A stretch of 46,271 nucleotides of DNA from Erysipelotrichaceae bacterium (GTDB lineage: Bacteria; Bacillota_I; Bacilli_A; RFN20; CAG-826), in the NCBI GenBank assembly GCA_015059105.1, contig SVBB01000012.1, positions 1 to 46,271 on the forward strand. Reading direction: 5' to 3'. The position numbers were made by a program, and so were the translations under genes. A model generated the notes under the pieces. It was given only the letters and a program-made list of their open reading frames with translations, did no database searches and was not told the DNA's origin. This document shows, in pieces, positions 44,416 to 46,271 of this stretch. The first letter of the stretch is position 1. Each line of letters opens with the position of its first letter.

Positions 44416-44625
44416 TTATTGAGTTCTGACCATTCTTTGTTCATCTATTTTCTTCTTCTAATCCTTAATTCTATAGTATTCTTCAGCGTCTATACCTATC
44501 TGAACGAAGTCTTTCGTTCTTTTTTGTTGTTCAATAAGAACAACCGTCTCTACATGGGTGCAGTTGTAATAAATGCTGACAAACCCCTATTTTTTAGGGT
44601 GTGCGACTATTATAGTGCTGATATT
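44416..44625. other. Non-coding gap with short hairpins
   Basis: Holds GTTGTTC/GAACAAC (44526-44532 with 44538-44544) and CCCTA/TAGGG around 44585-44600. No convincing gene is seen. A short minus-strand frame beginning MNKEWSELNKL overlaps the acyltransferase remnant and is not supported. Confidence 0.4.
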
Positions 44626-45390
44626 TTATTTTAAAGCATTGTGTAGTTTTAAAAATTTTGTATCATTCATTTGCTCGTTAGTGATATATTTACCATCTTT
44701 AAATAACGCATATGTTGTAATAGGTGTAGGAGCATTTTGTGCTTCTTCCTTACTATTTATATGAACTACTATAAATGGAATATTATTATCTTTAGCTGTT
44801 TGTTCTACAATTGGAACATATTTTCCATTAAATGGGCATTGATTTGTATAATATAAGACATAACCAGGTTCTTTTATAAATGGATGCTTTGCACATTCTT
44901 TAAACATTGGTTTTAATGCATTCTTATCAAATGGAAAGTACCATAACTGTATTCCATTATCAGCTTCATCTGCTACTTCAAAACCTTTATATGCTAAAAA
45001 TTTGGGATCAGCTAAAAATGGTAATTTCTTTTTGCTAGATAAAATGCATAAGCCAAGTTTACCTTTTGACTTAGAGTCTTTAATGCAAGCATTTAATAAA
45101 TCATTTGAATAGCCATGACCTTTAAATGAACCTGATACCCATAAACAATCTATATACATATAACCATTTGCATCCAACGGATTCCAAGCATTTTCCGCTG
45201 GTAAATACTCAATAAAGCATTTGCCTCTTTCAACTGATTTTAAAAATACTAATCCATCATCAAATCTATCTTCTAACCAATTCTTTTTCGATGACACTTG
45301 AATATCATTATTATTAGATATTGCACAGCATATATGTTCTTTTTCTAAATTTTCTTTTGTAACTTTTATGTAGTCCATTTGTTTTCTCAT
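44626..45390 (-). CDS. yoaP: GNAT acetyltransferase with YoaP-like C-terminal domain
   Basis: This 254-residue protein has the length and two-part plan of Bacillus YoaP. The N-terminal about 150 residues are a GNAT domain with an acetyl-CoA loop SFKGHGYSNDLLNACIKDSK. The C-terminal part has a thioredoxin-like start YYTNQCPFNGKYVP, with a single cysteine, and the YoaP closing segment NAPTPITTYALFKDGKYITN. The family is named but its substrate is unknown. The ATG at 45390 lacks a good ribosome site; an ATG four codons in is also possible. It is flanked by a 14-bp direct repeat (44571-44584 and 45683-45696). Confidence 0.85.
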   Translation of the reverse strand: MRKQMDYIKVTKENLEKEHICCAISNNNDIQVSSKKNWLEDRFDDGLVFLKSVERGKCFIEYLPAENAWNPLDANGYMYIDCLWVSGSFKGHGYSNDLLNACIKDSKSKGKLGLCILSSKKKLPFLADPKFLAYKGFEVADEADNGIQLWYFPFDKNALKPMFKECAKHPFIKEPGYVLYYTNQCPFNGKYVPIVEQTAKDNNIPFIVVHINSKEEAQNAPTPITTYALFKDGKYITNEQMNDTKFLKLHNALK

Positions 45391-46067
45391 TTCGGAATTA
45401 TTTGTATTTTAACAGTTTTTTCCAATTATATTAATATCGAAAAGCACATATAGATTTCTCCGTAATCATTATAATTGACTTTAGATTTTTGTTCCGTTCC
45501 ACAGCATTTTCAACAATACGCAATGTATAGACCGCTCATATTTACGATGATACGCAATGTATTTGCGGAGCATTTTATCGTCATTACGCAATATAAAAAC
45601 AAGGGCTTAGTGCTTACAACTGCTCAAAATATGTTCCCAAGACATCTCGCTTTTTCATTTCAACCCTTAATTGAAACTACTTAAATGCTGACAAACTTTA
45701 TATTTCAATTAATGACAGTTAGACTCTAACTGACATTGTCCACATAGACTTATTCAGTTTTGTCTAAAATCATCTATTCATATTATGTCGTGAAAAGCTT
45801 GTGTCGTGAGCAGGTAAAACGATCTTTTTTTGCTGTCGTGGGAAGTCGTCGTCTAAAGCATGAAATCGGGGGCGGCGGGCATTTGCTTAGGGGCGGCGGT
45901 TCGGTGTCGTATGGAGCTTGTTAGGGGCTTTAGAATTGGTCTGGTACGAGGGCTTCAGGGCAGGTCAGATAAAAAAGTTATATATAAAATATATAAAAGT
46001 TCTAATTTAAATTTTCTTTCAAAATTAGGTCAGATCGAATCGTATTTTATGGTGGAAGGAGTTTGTT
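45391..46067. other. Long mostly non-coding stretch with short repeats and a G-rich patch
   Basis: About 680 bp without a convincing gene. It holds three copies of TACGCAATRTA at exact 34-bp spacing (45517, 45551, 45585) and three copies of TGTCGTG near 45786, 45801 and 45833. A G-rich patch at about 45868-45965 (GGGGGCGGCGGG, AGGGGCGGCGG) is unlike the AT-rich surroundings. No known RNA family was recognised in it. Confidence 0.6.
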
Positions 46068-46196
46068 ATGAAATTTAAGTTAGTAATTTATAGTAATGAT
46101 AAAGTTAGTTATTTAATTGTTAATGAAAATGAATTAGATAATATTTATTTTAAATATAAAAATTGTTTAGTTTTAGTTTTAAATATTATTCAATAA
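46068..46196 (+). CDS. Small AT-rich ORF, 42 aa
   Basis: An ATG preceded by GGAAGGAG (7-nt spacing) opens a 42-codon frame, MKFKLVIYSNDKVSYLIVNE then NELDNIYFKYKNCLVLVLNI and IQ, ending at a TAA that touches the terminal repeat. Codons are almost free of C (mostly TTA, GTT, AAT, TAT), unlike neighbouring genes. The strong ribosome site suggests it is translated. It may be a truncated gene cut by the IS200 end that follows, or a small mobile-element protein. Confidence 0.5.
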   Translation: MKFKLVIYSNDKVSYLIVNENELDNIYFKYKNCLVLVLNIIQ

Positions 46197-46271
46197 ATAG
46201 TACCAACGCATAAAATACGTTGTACTGACTAGACCCTATAAGGGCTATTACTCCACAGACCCTCAAGGGTC
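46195..46271. repeat. 77-bp terminal direct repeat (copy 2)
   Basis: Identical to 1-77. If the molecule is circular, these are the same bases and the small ORF at 46068-46196 lies immediately beside the IS200 element. If not, this is the end of a second copy of the element. Confidence 0.95.

Noticed and set aside
44416..44484. Minus-strand frame starting MNKEWSELNKL
   Set aside because: It is only 23 codons, lacks a ribosome site and overlaps the acyltransferase remnant in another frame.
45517..45600. Three spaced repeats as a small CRISPR array
   Set aside because: The repeat is only about 11 bp, shorter than any CRISPR repeat, and no cas gene is in the window.
45860..46078. Plus-strand ORF of 72 codons across the G-rich patch
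   Set aside because: Its composition is arbitrary (Gly/Arg-rich then Lys/Ile-rich), there is no ribosome site, and it overlaps the better-supported small ORF at 46068.

Overview
The window looks like one piece of a low-GC Bacillota genome, most likely an uncultured anaerobic member of the Bacilli/Erysipelotrichia/RF39-type lineages. The reasons are the AT-rich sequence, AGGAG-type ribosome sites on many genes, an anaerobe-type [FeFe]-hydrogenase, a GPH sugar symporter beside a GH13 glucosidase, LrgAB, and IS200/IS605 elements. UGA is used as a stop and Trp is encoded by UGG, so this is not the Mycoplasma code. No rRNA, tRNA, CRISPR array, replication, partition or conjugation genes were seen. 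Bases 1-77 and 46195-46271 are identical (exactly 77 bp). This is either a k-mer overlap that closes a circle of 46,194 bp or an assembly-graph break in IS200 end sequence. The chromosomal-type gene content favours the second reading.

Layout. 1-655: IS200-type element. 737-13426: accessory island, mostly on the minus strand, with a MATE-like transporter, small unknown genes, an ABC-type ATPase with a possible C-terminal HEPN motif, a membrane-anchored Ser-rich protein, two XRE-nucleotidyltransferase genes each facing a divergent short transcript, a possible PD-(D/E)XK protein, and a large plus-strand protein with a PI3/4-kinase/HipA-like fold. 13504-18530: a NERD protein, an AlbA_2 regulator with seven TTQE repeats, a DMT transporter and an HD-GYP protein. 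18627-21573: a lipoprotein S41 peptidase, then an unusual toxin-antitoxin pair in which a RelB-like domain is fused to an MNT nucleotidyltransferase and a HepT HEPN RNase is fused to a small inorganic-pyrophosphatase-like domain. This pair is the best candidate for an undescribed system.

21589-26945: an apparent pyruvate/redox module. [FeFe]-hydrogenase, a CstA-glutathione peroxidase fusion and an iron-sulfur flavoprotein are read leftward, and lrgA-lrgB are read divergently. 27007-31054: a coupled c-di-GMP pair (beta-propeller HD-GYP plus GGDEF). 31143-34661: a pseudogene tail, then a GPH symporter and a GH13 alpha-glucosidase carrying a one-base frameshift. 34711-36000: a tnpB-only IS605/IS1341 element with its right-end omega-RNA region. 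36173-39967: a three-gene operon of aconitase X large and small subunits and an Old Yellow Enzyme-type reductase. 40090-46271: a large helical protein of unknown function, a GH43 glycosidase, a GtrA-like membrane protein, an acyltransferase remnant, a YoaP-like GNAT protein, about 0.7 kb of mostly non-coding sequence with a G-rich patch, and one small very AT-rich ORF.

Several genes (those starting at 4501, 7170 and 20436, and nearly 25823) have a -10 box almost touching the start codon and no Shine-Dalgarno site, so leaderless transcripts may be common here. Where a start differs from the longest possible frame, the choice is explained in the entry.
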